64,000 bases of DNA from Burkholderia sp. IMCC1007. GTDB taxonomy: Bacteria; Pseudomonadota; Gammaproteobacteria; Burkholderiales; Burkholderiaceae. Positions 53,303-64,000 of the stretch are shown piece after piece (the stretch's first letter is position 1; every line of letters begins with the position of its first letter). The DNA lies in NCBI RefSeq assembly GCF_027257875.1, contig NZ_JAPVQY010000006.1, forward strand, positions 62,001 through 126,000, read 5' to 3'. The notes under the pieces are model-generated. The model was not told the origin of the DNA. It did no database searches and saw nothing but the letters and a program-made list of their open reading frames with translations. Position numbers and translations under genes: made by a program.

Positions 53303-54196
53303 TCAGAAGATGTGCGCGTAACGCAAGCCGGCCAGCACGCTGTTCCTCGGCCCGTTGTGCACGCTCAGGTCGGTGCCGAGCTGGATCTGGACCTGGTCGG
53401 CCTTCGTCACGAATTTCGATGCGGTGATCCGCATGCGCGTGGTGCGAAGCGCATCGTTGTTGTCGACGCCGTCGACGCGCGTTTCGCCGCCCCAGAGCTG
53501 CGTGATGCCGATCCCGAGCGACGTGCCGGCATCGGGCATGTAACGCACCATTGCCTGCGCGCTGTAGCTCATCCGCTGATGCAGCGTTGCGCTGCTCGCG
53601 CCGTACGACGTGTTGTTGCCGTACCAGATCGCGTCGCCGACGAGATCGAGCGCCCACTGCGGCGAAAAGTGCTTGACGTAGGCCGCCTGGAAATCGAGCG
53701 ACCAGCGATGGGCGCCGAGATTGAGGCCGCGGTTCTGGTCGTAGCTGCCGGTCGGCGCATACACGTAGACGGTCGCCGCGACGACGTCCTTCGCGTCGTT
53801 CAGCCGGAATTTCAGCGGCGCGGTCAGGATCACGTCGCCGACGCCGTTCGTGCTGCCGAGCGCGCTCGCGTTGCCGAAGCCGCTCACGTGGCCGAACGGC
53901 AGCAACACCTGCGGATCGATCGTGAGCCTGTCGGTGAGCTGGAACACATGCAGCAGGCGGGCGATGCCGATATTCGACTGCAGGTCGAAATCGGGCGTGC
54001 GCTTGCCGTTCGCGTAGTACGCATTCGTCGCGGAATAGTTGTAGTACAGCACGCCGATCGTCGCGCCGACCGGATACTGCTCGTAGTCGCCGGGATCGAC
54101 TTCCACCGCGCCCGCGTAGTGCGAGGCCACCATCATCAGCGACACGCCGATCCAGCGCGCGATTCGCTTCAGTTTCATTCTGTTGACGCTCTCCAT
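53303..54196 (-). CDS. Outer-membrane transporter, phenol MetA-pathway (SphA-like) type
   Basis: A 297-aa beta-barrel with a signal peptide (about residues 1-31, ending HYAGAVEV). The body matches the phenol-degradation MetA/SphA outer-membrane family: VGATIGVLYYNYSAT, VFQLTDRLTIDPQVLLPFG, STNGVGDVILTAP, FSPQWALDLVGDAIWYGNN. Such proteins probably admit hydrophobic aromatic or nitrile-type substrates. The ATG at 54196 has GAGGAG nearby; one at 54178 is further from it. It is the first gene of the minus-strand operon, divergent from nitrile hydratase. Confidence 0.85.
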   Translation of the reverse strand: MESVNRMKLKRIARWIGVSLMMVASHYAGAVEVDPGDYEQYPVGATIGVLYYNYSATNAYYANGKRTPDFDLQSNIGIARLLHVFQLTDRLTIDPQVLLPFGHVSGFGNASALGSTNGVGDVILTAPLKFRLNDAKDVVAATVYVYAPTGSYDQNRGLNLGAHRWSLDFQAAYVKHFSPQWALDLVGDAIWYGNNTSYGASSATLHQRMSYSAQAMVRYMPDAGTSLGIGITQLWGGETRVDGVDNNDALRTTRMRITASKFVTKADQVQIQLGTDLSVHNGPRNSVLAGLRYAHIF

Positions 54197-54675
54197 CATG
54201 CTCCTCACCTGGATGCGCAGACACCGCCGCGCCCGACGTGCGACGAACGGAAACCGTTGCCGGACGCGGGAAACGCGGGTACTGGCTGACTGTTGTTCCG
54301 CCGGCGCATCGGGGTGCCGGCGATTCGCGACATCGGACGGCCGTCGCTTGAGGATGAGAATAGAAAGGCAAAATCCGCGTTTCTGTTTTCCGGCGGAACA
54401 AGAAATTGGTTGTGGCGGGCCTGTGCCGCCGGCGCCATGCCACGGCCAAGAAACGGGTGTCGCCGGCCGTCGGCGTACACCGGGGAACGCGCCCGCGGCG
54501 AGGTTTTTCGCCGATATGGCGGCTCGCCGCGGCCGCTGCCGCGACGGGACCGCGTCAGCACAGTTTCCGATCCGTGTCGGCAAAGAACCCGGCTTTTTCT
54601 CTTCTTACCCTGCTCATCGAGCGTGACCGGCACGACGTGACGGTTGTCGCCGCCAACCACTACAAGGAGCCCCCG
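54197..54675. other. Divergent control region of the nitrile cluster
   Basis: About 480 bases between the outer-membrane protein and nitrile hydratase genes hold no convincing gene. Both half-operons should start here under the AraC-type regulator. An imperfect dyad lies around 54379-54405 (TTTCTG...AAGAAA), a possible regulator site. Confidence 0.5.
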
Positions 54676-55275
54676 ATGAGCGCGAACCCCTCCCCGGAAA
54701 CAGCGTCGACGCCCGGCGAACGTGCCCGCGCGCTGTTTCGCGTGATGAAAGAGAAGAACCTGATCCCCGACGGCTATATCGAAGGCCTGACCGAGCTGAT
54801 GTCCTCGACCTGGGATCCGGCCAACGGCGCGCGCATCGTCGCGCGTGCGTGGGTCGATCCGGCGTTTCGCGACCTGCTGCTGAAGGACGGCACGGCCGCG
54901 TGCGCGCAGTTCGGCTACACCGGCCCGCAGGGCGAATACATCGTCGCGCTCGAAGACACGCCGACGCTGAAGAACGTGATCGTCTGCAGCCTGTGCTCGT
55001 GTACCAACTGGCCGGTGCTCGGGCTGCCGCCCGAGTGGTACAAGGGCTTCGAATATCGGGCGCGGCTCGTCCGCGAGGGGCGCACCGTGCTGCGGGAACT
55101 CGGCACCGATCTGCCCGACGACGTCGTCGTGAAGGTGTGGGACACCAGCGCCGAAAGCCGCTATCTCGTGCTGCCGGTGCGGCCGGCCGGCAGCGAGCAC
55201 ATGAGCGAAGCGCAACTGCGCACCCTCGTCACCAAGGACGTGCTGATCGGCGTCGCGCTGCCGCGCGTCGGCTGA
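54676..55275 (+). CDS. nthA: Nitrile hydratase alpha subunit, iron type
   Basis: Catalytic subunit (199 aa) hydrating nitriles to amides. The metal site is V-Cys104-Ser-Leu-Cys107-Ser-Cys109, where Ser after the first Cys marks the Fe-type; cobalt enzymes have Thr. Two of these cysteines are normally oxidised after translation. AAGGAG precedes the ATG. The beta subunit follows 42 bases downstream and the activator overlaps that, so the three form one operon, divergent from aldoxime dehydratase and amidase. Confidence 0.95.
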   Translation: MSANPSPETASTPGERARALFRVMKEKNLIPDGYIEGLTELMSSTWDPANGARIVARAWVDPAFRDLLLKDGTAACAQFGYTGPQGEYIVALEDTPTLKNVIVCSLCSCTNWPVLGLPPEWYKGFEYRARLVREGRTVLRELGTDLPDDVVVKVWDTSAESRYLVLPVRPAGSEHMSEAQLRTLVTKDVLIGVALPRVG

Positions 55276-55317
55276 ACCGCGCGCACGCCCCTATCGACTT
55301 CATTCCGGAGATCACAC

Positions 55318-55967
55318 ATGGACGGTTTTCACGACCTCGGCGGCTTTCAGGGCTTCGGCCGGGTGCCGCACACGATCAACAGCCTCGGCTACAAGCCGGT
55401 CTTCAAGGAGGACTGGGAGCATCTCGCGTACAGCCTGATGTTCGTCGGCGTCGACCAGCTGAAGAAATTCAGCGTCGACGAAGTCCGTCACGCGGTCGAA
55501 CGCATCGACGTGCGCCAGCACGTCGGCACGCGCTACTACGAGCGCTACGTGATCGCGACGGCAACGTTGCTCGTCGAAACCGGCGTGCTCACGCAGGACG
55601 AACTCGACCGCGCGCTCGGCTCGCATTTCCGGCTCGCGAACCCGCCGGCTTCCGGCGGCCGGGCCGCGCCGTCGGACTCGACGCGGTTCGAGGTCGGCGA
55701 TCGGGTCGTCGTCCGCGACGAATACGTGAGCGGACACATCCGCGCGCCGGGCTACGTGCGCGGCAAGGCAGGCGTCGTGCTGCACCGGACGACCGAATCG
55801 TGGCCGTTTCCGGACGCGATCGGCCACGGCGACACCAGCGCCGCGCATCAGCCGACCTATCACGTCGAGTTCCGCGTAAAGGACCTGTGGGGCGATGCCG
55901 CCGACGACGGCCTCGTCGTGGTCGACCTGTTCGAAGGCTACCTCGAACGCGCGACGGAGCCGCACGC

Positions 55968-55971
<4 letters not shown>
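55318..55971 (+). CDS. nthB: Nitrile hydratase beta subunit
   Basis: Partner subunit (217 aa). The opening [16 protein letters not shown] and the ending [29 protein letters not shown] are characteristic. The domain around [31 protein letters not shown] is the SH3-like barrel that contacts the alpha metal centre. Arg residues near Tyr-Tyr-Glu-Arg-Tyr (about residue 77) are in the family region that stabilises the oxidised cysteines. The stop overlaps the activator start by four bases. Confidence 0.94.
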
Positions 55972-57224
<1,253 letters not shown>

Positions 57225-57280
57225 CGGTCGGTGCATGCCCGGCCAATGCACTGCATCGGCCGGCCACGTATCCGGTTTCG

Positions 57281-57625
57281 TCAATGCACCTTCGGAAAAC
57301 CGTGGCGCTCGACCAGCAACTCGACGATGCGGCGCGCGTCGTTGACGAAACGAACGTCGCCGAGCGTGCCGGCATCGTCCGGTGCGGGCTGGTCGCTGCC
57401 GAGCACGAGCACCGGCAGCCCCTGATGGGCATCGTCGAGCGCGTCGATCACCGCGTGGCGCGGCCGCTCGAACGCGACCCGCCTCACGTCGACGCGCGCG
57501 GCGCGTGCCGGATCGCTCGCGAGCAGCCCTTCGATCGACAGCCCGTGCGGGCAGACGAAGCGCTCGCCCGGATACTTCGGATCACTGAAACCCGGCTCCA
57601 GCAGAAACAATACATCTCGACTCAT
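57281..57625 (-). CDS. DUF3088 domain protein
   Basis: A 114-aa protein starting MSRDVLFLLEPGFSDP, with CPHGLSIEGLLASDP and LDDAHQGLPVLVL, the pattern of DUF3088 proteins, which resemble a thioredoxin-like fold. One Cys is present. The ATG at 57625 is chosen because family members begin MSRD; the frame is open four codons further. It stands alone and convergent with the activator gene. Function unknown. Confidence 0.75.
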   Translation of the reverse strand: MSRDVLFLLEPGFSDPKYPGERFVCPHGLSIEGLLASDPARAARVDVRRVAFERPRHAVIDALDDAHQGLPVLVLGSDQPAPDDAGTLGDVRFVNDARRIVELLVERHGFPKVH

Positions 57626-57790
57626 CGCAGTCAGCACCCAGGTTGATTCGCGGCGCCGCGCGCGGACCCGCTATGCATCGTCCGTTCACGGCCCACGCCG
57701 GCCGGCGGCCGGATCCGCGACTCTATGCGCGGCGCCGGCATACCCCAACCAACGAATTCTTCGATCGATATGCGGACGCGCAGCCCCGCT

Positions 57791-59512
57791 TCAGGCGACC
57801 CGCGCATCCAGCCTGTTTCCCGGTATCGCGTCGAGCAGCGTCCGGGTGTACGGATGCCGGGGCGCGCGCCAGAGCTCGCGATGGTCGCCGCTCTCGACGA
57901 TTCGTCCGCGCTGCATCACGTGCACGCGATCGGCGATGTAGCGGACGACCGACAGGTCGTGCGAAATGAACAGGAACGCAAGACCGAGCTGCGCCTTCAG
58001 GTCGACCAGCAGGTTCAGGATCTGCGCCTGGATCGACACGTCGAGCGCCGACACGGGCTCGTCGCAGATCAGCAGCGACGGTTCGAGCACCAGCGCGCGT
58101 GCAATCGCGATCCGCTGCCGCTGCCCGCCCGAGAATTCGTGCGGGAACCGGCCGAGCGCGGTGGACGGCAGGCGCACGCGCTCCAGTATCGTCCGTACCC
58201 TCGAACGGCGCGCCGCGGCGTCCGTCACGCCGTTGACGGCGAGCGTCGTGTCGAGGATCTGCTCGACCGTGCGGCGCGGATTGAGCGACGCATACGGATC
58301 CTGGAACACCATCTGGACCTGCCGCCGCAGCGGGCGCAGCGCGCGCTCGTCGAGCGGCACGAGGTCGGTGCCGTTCAGCTGGATCTCGCCCTGCGCAACC
58401 GGCGCGACGCGCATGATCGCCCGCGACAGCGTGGATTTTCCGCAGCCCGACTCGCCGACGAGCCCGACCGATTCGCCGCGCGCGATGTCGAACGACAGGT
58501 CGTCCACCGCGCGCAGCGGCGTCCTGGACTGCCGCTGCGCATAGTCGACGCTCAGGTTGCGTACCGCGAGCAACGGCGGCGCATCGTTCGCAGCCGGCGT
58601 GCGCTGTGCCGAAACCGCGGCCAGCGACGACACGTGCGGCCCCGTGCGCGCCGCACGCGGCACGACGGTGAAGCCGCCCTCCGCATCGCCTGCGCCGTGA
58701 CGGATCTCGGGCAACGTCCATCCGCGATAGTGCAGATCGTCCGCGAGATTCAGCGACGCGCCGAGCAGCCCGCGCGTGTACGCATGGCGCGGCCGCGCGA
58801 ACAGCTCCGCCGCCGGCGCCTCCTCCACCTTGCGGCCGGCCAGCATCACCGCGACGCGGTCCGCGTGATCGGCGACGACGCCGAGATCGTGCGTGATCAG
58901 CAGCAACGACATCGACAGTTCGCGCCGCAGCGTATCGAGCAGCGCGAGGATGTGCGACTGGATCGTCACGTCGAGCGCGGTCGTCGGCTCGTCGGCGATC
59001 AGCAACCGCGGGCGGCAGGCCACCGCGATCGCGATCATCACGCGCTGGCGCTGCCCGCCGGACAGCTCGTGCGGATAGTCGAACACGCGGCGCTGCGGCT
59101 CCGGCAGCCGCACGAGATCAAGCAGTTCGACCGCCCGCGCGTGTGCGGCGCGGCGCGACAGCGATTCGTGCTGGCGCAACGTCTCGACGATCTGCGCGCC
59201 GATCGTCAGCACCGGATTGAGCGACGTCATCGGCTCCTGAAAGATCATCGAGATCTGCCGTCCGCGCAGGTCGCGCATCTGCGCGGGCTTCAGCGCAAGC
59301 AGGTCGTGTCCGTCGAACCGGATGCTGCCGGTCACCCGGCCAGGCTCGGGCACGAGCCGCATCAGCGACAGCGCGGTGGCCGATTTGCCGCAACCGGATT
59401 CGCCGACGAGCGCGAGCGTCTCGCCGGCCGCGATGTCGAAGCTGACGCCGCGCACCGCGTCGTGCGCGCCGAACCCGACGTGCAGGTCGCGCACTTCAAG
59501 CAGAGTGGTCAT
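57791..59512 (-). CDS. Fused peptide ABC transporter ATPase (DppD-DppF)
   Basis: A 573-aa protein with two complete ATPase domains, normally encoded separately. Domain 1 (about residues 1-260) has [18 protein letters not shown] and [12 protein letters not shown]. Domain 2 (about residues 310-560) has [18 protein letters not shown] and [12 protein letters not shown]. Each ends with the oligopeptide-ATPase tail containing RPRHAYTR or APRHPYTR. It powers the two permeases encoded just upstream on the same strand. The fusion is in frame without a frameshift. Confidence 0.93.
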   Translation of the reverse strand: MTTLLEVRDLHVGFGAHDAVRGVSFDIAAGETLALVGESGCGKSATALSLMRLVPEPGRVTGSIRFDGHDLLALKPAQMRDLRGRQISMIFQEPMTSLNPVLTIGAQIVETLRQHESLSRRAAHARAVELLDLVRLPEPQRRVFDYPHELSGGQRQRVMIAIAVACRPRLLIADEPTTALDVTIQSHILALLDTLRRELSMSLLLITHDLGVVADHADRVAVMLAGRKVEEAPAAELFARPRHAYTRGLLGASLNLADDLHYRGWTLPEIRHGAGDAEGGFTVVPRAARTGPHVSSLAAVSAQRTPAANDAPPLLAVRNLSVDYAQRQSRTPLRAVDDLSFDIARGESVGLVGESGCGKSTLSRAIMRVAPVAQGEIQLNGTDLVPLDERALRPLRRQVQMVFQDPYASLNPRRTVEQILDTTLAVNGVTDAAARRSRVRTILERVRLPSTALGRFPHEFSGGQRQRIAIARALVLEPSLLICDEPVSALDVSIQAQILNLLVDLKAQLGLAFLFISHDLSVVRYIADRVHVMQRGRIVESGDHRELWRAPRHPYTRTLLDAIPGNRLDARVA

Positions 59513-59521
59513 CGTCGCTCC

Positions 59522-60490
59522 TCAGTGGCGGTGCCGCAGCCGCGGGTTCAGTGCATCGTTGAGCCCGTCGCCGAGCAGGTTGAGCGCGAGCACGGCGACG
59601 ACGATCGCGGCGCCCGGGATCGCGGTCAGGTACCACGCGGTGCGCAGCGAGTCGCGGCCGAAGCCGATCATCGCGCCCCAGCTCACCACGTTCGGGTCCC
59701 CCATGCCGAGAAACGACAGCGACGATTCGATCAGGATCGCGCTCGCGACCATCACCGACGCGGTGACGATCACGGGCGGCAGCGCATTCGGCAGGATCTC
59801 GCCGACGATGATGCGCGCGTCGCCGAAGCCTTGCGTGCGCGCGGCGATCACGAAGTCCGCGCGCCGCAGCACGCGGAACTCGGCGCGCACGATTCGCGCG
59901 ACGGTCGGCCACGACGCGATGCCGATCGCGAGTGCGATCACGACGACATCGGGCCGGCCGATCGCGACGATCACGATCACGAGCAGGAACGACGGGATGG
60001 TCTGGAACAGCTCGGTCACGCGCACGAGGACGTTGTCCACGACGCCGCCGAAGTAGCCGCCGATCGCGCCGACGAGCGTCCCGATCGCCAGGCCGATCGC
60101 GGCCGACGCCGCGCCGATCAGCAGCGACACGCGCGTGCCGTGCGCGATGCCGGCCGCGACGTCGCGGCCGAGCGAGTCGGTGCCGAGCCAATACTGCGGA
60201 TCGGCGCCAGGCCATTCGAACGGCGTCGCGACCATGTCGAGCGGGTCACCCGGAAACAGCATCGGTGCGGCGATCGCGAGCACGACGAACGCGGCGAGCA
60301 GCACGAGCCCCGCGCACGCCGACGGATTGCGCAGCAACAGCCGCCACGTGCCGGGCCGTGCCGGGCCCGCGGCAGGTGCGCCTGCCGCACGGCGGCCGAA
60401 CAGCGTGCCGGTAAGCTGGCGCCGCCACGGCGAGCCGGGCGCCCCGCCGCGAGCGGCGGCGGAATCGAAATTCGACGAATCGGTACGCAT
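59522..60490 (-). CDS. Dpp/Opp-type ABC permease, DppC-like
   Basis: A 322-aa inner-membrane permease with about six helices. A proline- and alanine-rich N-terminus precedes the OppC N-terminal helix (LVLLAAFVVLAIAAP) and the family stretch YWLGTDSLGRDVAAGIAHGTRVSL. The EAA loop region reads AARTQGFGDARIIVGEILPN. The ATG at 60490 has GAGGGG upstream. It lies nine bases before the fused ATPase gene and 36 bases after the DppB-like gene. Confidence 0.92.
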   Translation of the reverse strand: MRTDSSNFDSAAARGGAPGSPWRRQLTGTLFGRRAAGAPAAGPARPGTWRLLLRNPSACAGLVLLAAFVVLAIAAPMLFPGDPLDMVATPFEWPGADPQYWLGTDSLGRDVAAGIAHGTRVSLLIGAASAAIGLAIGTLVGAIGGYFGGVVDNVLVRVTELFQTIPSFLLVIVIVAIGRPDVVVIALAIGIASWPTVARIVRAEFRVLRRADFVIAARTQGFGDARIIVGEILPNALPPVIVTASVMVASAILIESSLSFLGMGDPNVVSWGAMIGFGRDSLRTAWYLTAIPGAAIVVAVLALNLLGDGLNDALNPRLRHRH

Positions 60491-60526
60491 TGCACCCCTC
60501 TGCACGAGAACCACGACGGAAATGCG

Positions 60527-61507
60527 TTACTCGACCCGCGGGTCGAGCCACGCCTGCAACAGGTCCACCAGCGCGTTCGCGACGATCACCAGCAGCGACG
60601 ACAGCAGCAGCACGCCGAGCAGCACGCTGAAATCGCGCGCGAGCACCGCATCGAGCGCGAGCCGGCCGAGCCCCGGCCAGCTGAATACGGTTTCGGTCAC
60701 GGCGGCACCGCCGAGCAGCGTGCCGAAATGCATGCCGACGACGGTGGTCAGCGGCACGAGCGCATTGCGCAGCACGTGGCCGACGGTGACGCGCCACGGA
60801 TGCAGCCCTTTCGCTTGCGCGGTGCGCACGAAATCCTGCCGCTGCACTTCGAGCATCGCCGCGCGGGTGAGCCGGGCATAGATCGCGACGAAGAAGGTCG
60901 ACAGCGTCAGCGCCGGCAGCAACACGTGCCGGCCGACGTCGGCCAGATATGCGACGCCGCCCGCATGCGCGCCGATCGTCACGTTGCCGCCGCTCGGCAG
61001 CCAGCCGAGGCGCACCGAGAACAGCACGATCGCGAGCAGGCCGATCCAGAAGCCGGGCGTCGAATAGAACAGCAACGCGAACACCGACAGCACGCGGTCC
61101 GGCCATTTGCCGGCCCAGTGCGCCATCACGGCCCCGAGCGCGACGCCGATGACGAGCGCGAACGACAGCGCGGCGCCCATCAGCAGCAGCGTGTTCGGCA
61201 GGCGCGACAGGATCAGCTGCATCACCGGCATGTCGTAGCGCGGCGAATAGCCGAGGCTGAAATGCGACAGATTCGTGAGGTATGCGGCGAGCTGGTGGAA
61301 GATGGGCTGGTCGAGGCCGAACTTCGCGCGCAGCAGGGTCATCGTCTCGACCGTCGCGGAGCCGGCCTCGCCGGCGATCACGTCGGCCGCGTCGCCCGGC
61401 ATCAGCTTCAGCAGGAAGAAATTGACGATCACGATGCCGACCACGGTCGGTACGGCCTGCCAGGCGGTGCGGCGCACGATCGTGTGCCAGCGTGCGCGTC
61501 GAGTCAT
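60527..61507 (-). CDS. Dpp/Opp-type ABC permease, DppB-like
   Basis: A 326-aa permease with six helices. The first helix region VPTVVGIVIVNFFLLKLMPGDAAD is typical of DppB. The EAA loop reads RTAQAKGLHPWRVTVGHVLRNALVPL. AGGAG precedes the ATG. It lies 25 bases after the binding-protein gene, in the order SBP-B-C-DF, the standard layout of a peptide or nickel importer. The cargo is not determined. Confidence 0.93.
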   Translation of the reverse strand: MTRRARWHTIVRRTAWQAVPTVVGIVIVNFFLLKLMPGDAADVIAGEAGSATVETMTLLRAKFGLDQPIFHQLAAYLTNLSHFSLGYSPRYDMPVMQLILSRLPNTLLLMGAALSFALVIGVALGAVMAHWAGKWPDRVLSVFALLFYSTPGFWIGLLAIVLFSVRLGWLPSGGNVTIGAHAGGVAYLADVGRHVLLPALTLSTFFVAIYARLTRAAMLEVQRQDFVRTAQAKGLHPWRVTVGHVLRNALVPLTTVVGMHFGTLLGGAAVTETVFSWPGLGRLALDAVLARDFSVLLGVLLLSSLLVIVANALVDLLQAWLDPRVE

Positions 61508-61532
61508 CGCGGGCGCTCTCCTCTTGTGTGGG

Positions 61533-63137
61533 TCACGCGCTCAGGTAGACGTCGGCAAGGTTGCCCTCGAGCCCCTGGGCCGTCACCGTGTGATCGTGCA
61601 CGCGGCGATTCGCGAGCGTCACCATGCGCGGCGCGATCAGGTTCAGGATCGGCAGGTCGCGGCTGACCGCTTCCTGAAACTGCCGGTACAGCACGACGCG
61701 ACGGCGTTCGTCGATTTCGACGGAAGCCGCTTCGAGCAGCCGATCGACGTCGGGACTGCTGTAGTGCGGCGCATTCGAGAACGGCACGCCGGGCCGGATG
61801 TTCTTCGACCAGTAGAGCCGCTGCACGCCGACGCTCGGATCGAACAGCGTGTTCACGCCGATGCTCGTGAAGTCGAACTGGCGATCGGTGTACACGCGCT
61901 TCAGGAACGACGGCAGATCCTGCGAGCGAACCGTCACGTCGATCCCGATGCGCGCCAGCGCGGATTTCACGTAGTCGGCCTGCCGGCGATACAGGTCGCC
62001 GTACGGCAGGTAGTCGTGAATCAGCGCGAAGCGCGTGCCGCCCGAGCGGCGCGGATAGCCCGCCGCGTCCAGCAGCTTCTCGGCCGCGGCGGGATCGAAC
62101 GGGATCGGCGCGAGTTGCGCGTCGTGATACGGCGAAGCGGGCGTGATCGGCGTCGTGGATACGTCCGCGTAGCCGTACGCGACGGTCTTCTGCACGACCT
62201 GCACGTTGATCGCATGCGCGATCGCCTGGCGCACGCGCCGATCCTTCAGCACCGGATGATCGAGATTGAAGTCGATTTCGGCCTGCGGCGCGAGGAAGCG
62301 GTAGCCGCGCGTCTCGACGGCCAGATGCGGCAGCTGCGTCAGGCGCGCGAGGTCGGTCAGCGGAACGGGGTTCTCGCCGCCGAGGTCGAGCGCGCCCGTC
62401 TCGAAGGCCGCGGAGCGCGCGGCGGGATCCGGGATCACCCGGTAGACGAGCGCGTCGATGTACGGCTTGCCGGCGTCCCAGTAGTCCGGGTTGCGTTCGT
62501 AGACGATGCTTGCACCGCGCGTCCACGACCGGAAGCGAAACGGACCGGTGCCTACCGGCGCGTGATTGTGCGGATTGGACAGCGGGTCGCCCGACTCGTA
62601 CAGATGCTTCGCGACGATCGGCGACTCGCCGGCCGACAACGCGCGGATCAGGAACGGCGCCGGCTTCGACAGCTCGACGACGACGGTGGTCGGATCGGAG
62701 GCCAGCACCTTGGTCACGTTCGCGAACGTACTGCGACCGCGCGGATGCACCTGCTTGAGCAGGCCGATCGAGAACGCGACGTCGGCCGACGTGAACGGCC
62801 GGCCGTCGTGCCACTTGACGCCACGGCGCAGCGTGAAGCGGTATTGCAGCCCATCCGGGCTGACCTGCCATGCGGTCGCGAGCTGCGGTTTCGGCTGCAG
62901 GTCGAAGTCGTACGCGAGCAGGCCGTCGTGGACCTTCGAGCTTGCGGCGAGCGTCGGCCCGGTCGTCTGGAACAGCGACACCAGCACCGGCGGTTCCGGA
63001 TTGATCAGCACGTTCAGCGTACCGCCGCGCACCCGCGCGCCGTCGGGGGCCGGTGTAGCAGCGGCGGCCGGCAGGGCCGAGCCAGCGAGTGCGGCGCCGG
63101 ATGCAATGAGAAACTCGCGACGGGTCAGACGTGCCAT
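61533..63137 (-). CDS. Peptide-type ABC substrate-binding protein 1
   Basis: Periplasmic binding protein of 534 aa in the SBP class 5 family. A Tat-like signal (LTRREFLIASGAALAGSALPAAAA) is followed by the opening GGTLNVLINPEPPVLVS and YRFTLRRGVKWHDGRPFTSADVAF. NPDYWDAGKPYIDALVYRVI is the typical middle signature. It should deliver peptides or related molecules to the permeases encoded directly downstream. The ATG at 63137 has no strong ribosome site. A near copy starts divergently at 63426. Confidence 0.92.
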   Translation of the reverse strand: MARLTRREFLIASGAALAGSALPAAAATPAPDGARVRGGTLNVLINPEPPVLVSLFQTTGPTLAASSKVHDGLLAYDFDLQPKPQLATAWQVSPDGLQYRFTLRRGVKWHDGRPFTSADVAFSIGLLKQVHPRGRSTFANVTKVLASDPTTVVVELSKPAPFLIRALSAGESPIVAKHLYESGDPLSNPHNHAPVGTGPFRFRSWTRGASIVYERNPDYWDAGKPYIDALVYRVIPDPAARSAAFETGALDLGGENPVPLTDLARLTQLPHLAVETRGYRFLAPQAEIDFNLDHPVLKDRRVRQAIAHAINVQVVQKTVAYGYADVSTTPITPASPYHDAQLAPIPFDPAAAEKLLDAAGYPRRSGGTRFALIHDYLPYGDLYRRQADYVKSALARIGIDVTVRSQDLPSFLKRVYTDRQFDFTSIGVNTLFDPSVGVQRLYWSKNIRPGVPFSNAPHYSSPDVDRLLEAASVEIDERRRVVLYRQFQEAVSRDLPILNLIAPRMVTLANRRVHDHTVTAQGLEGNLADVYLSA

Positions 63138-63153
63138 TCGATAACGTTCCGGT

Positions 63154-63228
63154 TGCCGGGATCCGATGAAGCCTGTGCGCGTCGAGCGCGGCAGGCGGAC
63201 GAAAAATCCTAGCAACCGGATCCCGGCA
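63154..63228. promoter_or_regulatory. Long-spaced inverted repeat between two binding-protein genes
   Basis: TGCCGGGATCCG at 63154-63165 pairs with CGGATCCCGGCA at 63217-63228, a perfect 12-base inverted repeat with 51 bases between. It lies just upstream of the minus-strand binding-protein gene, so it may be a regulatory site or a trace of the duplication. Confidence 0.4.
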
Positions 63229-63425
63229 GACGAACCAATCGTTGCAGCTATCGTTATGACGCCCCGGCGCTGCGACGCGTGCACGCCGACGCCAACGCAC
63301 CGCTTCCGGCGCCCGCGCGGCACCCGGCCCGTGCGTGCTATCCATAGCAAAAATGCTTGGTTCGGCGGCCGACGCGAACGACGCACCATGTGGGCATCTT
63401 TCACTCGTTGCTACCGCTATCGCCC

Positions 63426-64000
63426 ATGGCACGTCATGATCGCCGCCGCTTCGTCGCGCTGACCGGCACGCTAATCGCCGCCGCTCCGTTTTCGTTCACC
63501 GTCCCCCACGCACTGGCGGCCGGCACGCCGCCCCGTCGCGGCGGCGTGCTCACGCTGCTCGTCGAACCGGAGCCGCCGACGCTGCTGTCGATCGCGAACA
63601 CGGCCGGCTCGACGCTGAAGACGAGCGCCAAGACGAACGAAGGGCTGCTCGCGTACGGCCTCGACCTGCAGCCGAAGCCGCAGCTCGCGACCGCATGGCA
63701 GGTCAGCCCGGATGGGCTGCAATACCGCTTCACGCTGCGCCGCGGCGTCAAGTGGCACGACGGCCGGCCGTTCACGTCGGCCGACGTCGCGTTCTCGATC
63801 GGTCTGCTGAAGGACGCACATCCGCGCGGCCGCGGTACGTTCGCGAACGTGGCCGAGTTGCGCACGCCGGACGACTGGACCGTCGTGGTCGTGCTGTCGA
63901 AGCCGTCGCCGTATCTGTTGCGCGCGTTCGACGCCGCGGAATCGCCGATCGTGCCGAAGCATCTGTACAAGGACGCGACCGCGCAGAACGTCGCGTCGCA
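63426..64000 (+). CDS. Peptide-type ABC substrate-binding protein 2 (partial)
   Basis: The first 191 residues of a second SBP class 5 protein, cut by the right window edge. A Tat-like signal (MARHDRRRFVALTGTLIAAA) is followed by GGVLTLLVEPEPPTLLS. From about residue 75 it is almost identical to the neighbouring divergent binding protein over some 50 residues (LQPKPQLATAWQVSPDG; GVKWHDGRPFTSADVAF). It may begin a second transport operon to the right. Start ATG 63426 sits in CCCATGG with a weak ribosome site. Confidence 0.85.
   Translation, partial: MARHDRRRFVALTGTLIAAAPFSFTVPHALAAGTPPRRGGVLTLLVEPEPPTLLSIANTAGSTLKTSAKTNEGLLAYGLDLQPKPQLATAWQVSPDGLQYRFTLRRGVKWHDGRPFTSADVAFSIGLLKDAHPRGRGTFANVAELRTPDDWTVVVVLSKPSPYLLRAFDAAESPIVPKHLYKDATAQNVAS

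Overview
This 64 kb window is GC-rich bacterial DNA, probably from a secondary chromosome of a Burkholderia-type betaproteobacterium. That assignment is an inference from codon use, gene types and the accessory character of the gene set. No rRNA, tRNA, CRISPR array or complete mobile element was recognised. Most genes sit in short operons with a divergently transcribed regulator.

Left part (1-23.4 kb). A sugar ABC permease pair runs off the left edge (1-1548, minus), beside a Cro/C1-type regulator. After an MFS remnant come an APC-type amino acid permease and a decayed Tn3-family transposase (about 5.1-5.8 kb). Next is a plus-strand copper/silver efflux operon (6.0-13.2 kb): small secreted protein, CusC, CusB with a fused CusF domain, CusA, CusF and a PII-like protein, followed by an ArsN2-type acetyltransferase. 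A minus-strand operon (13.9-17.7 kb) encodes a family III CoA-transferase, a MaoC/FAS1-like hydratase, an MHS transporter and a truncated CitE-type lyase. It resembles itaconate/C5-dicarboxylate breakdown, but the lyase is broken; a divergent LysR gene probably controls it. A decayed class III nucleotidyl cyclase lies at 18.9-19.2 kb. A D-amino-acid-dehydrogenase-like gene and a periplasmic amino acid binding protein (19.3-21.8 kb) face a MocR regulator across five copies of TTGTGTG.

Middle part (23.4-39 kb). An ECF sigma/anti-sigma pair is embedded with a YxFxxD protein, a cupredoxin and a LolA-like protein (23.8-26.7 kb). A membrane protein of ferric-reductase type follows, then a 565-aa nucleotidyl cyclase fused to a histidine-rich, probably di-haem membrane anchor and a 2Fe-2S domain, and a divergent gene encoding only the anchor. 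Further right are an outer-membrane barrel, a VapBC pair, a Tat-exported serine-hydrolase lipoprotein next to a sterol-desaturase-like enzyme, and a hybrid histidine kinase divergent from a NarL-type regulator.

Right part (39-64 kb). A giant Rhs-type protein (2840 aa) follows a secreted-looking protein made of three related modules with a D-H-H signature (39.1-48.6 kb); the upstream DNA is conspicuously AT-rich. A complete aldoxime-nitrile-amide-acid pathway occupies 49.4-57.2 kb: AraC regulator, amidase, aldoxime dehydratase and outer-membrane protein on minus, and Fe-type nitrile hydratase alpha and beta with its G3E activator on plus. The window ends with a Dpp/Opp-type peptide ABC system (57.8-63.1 kb, fused DppD-DppF) and the start of a divergent near-duplicate binding protein.
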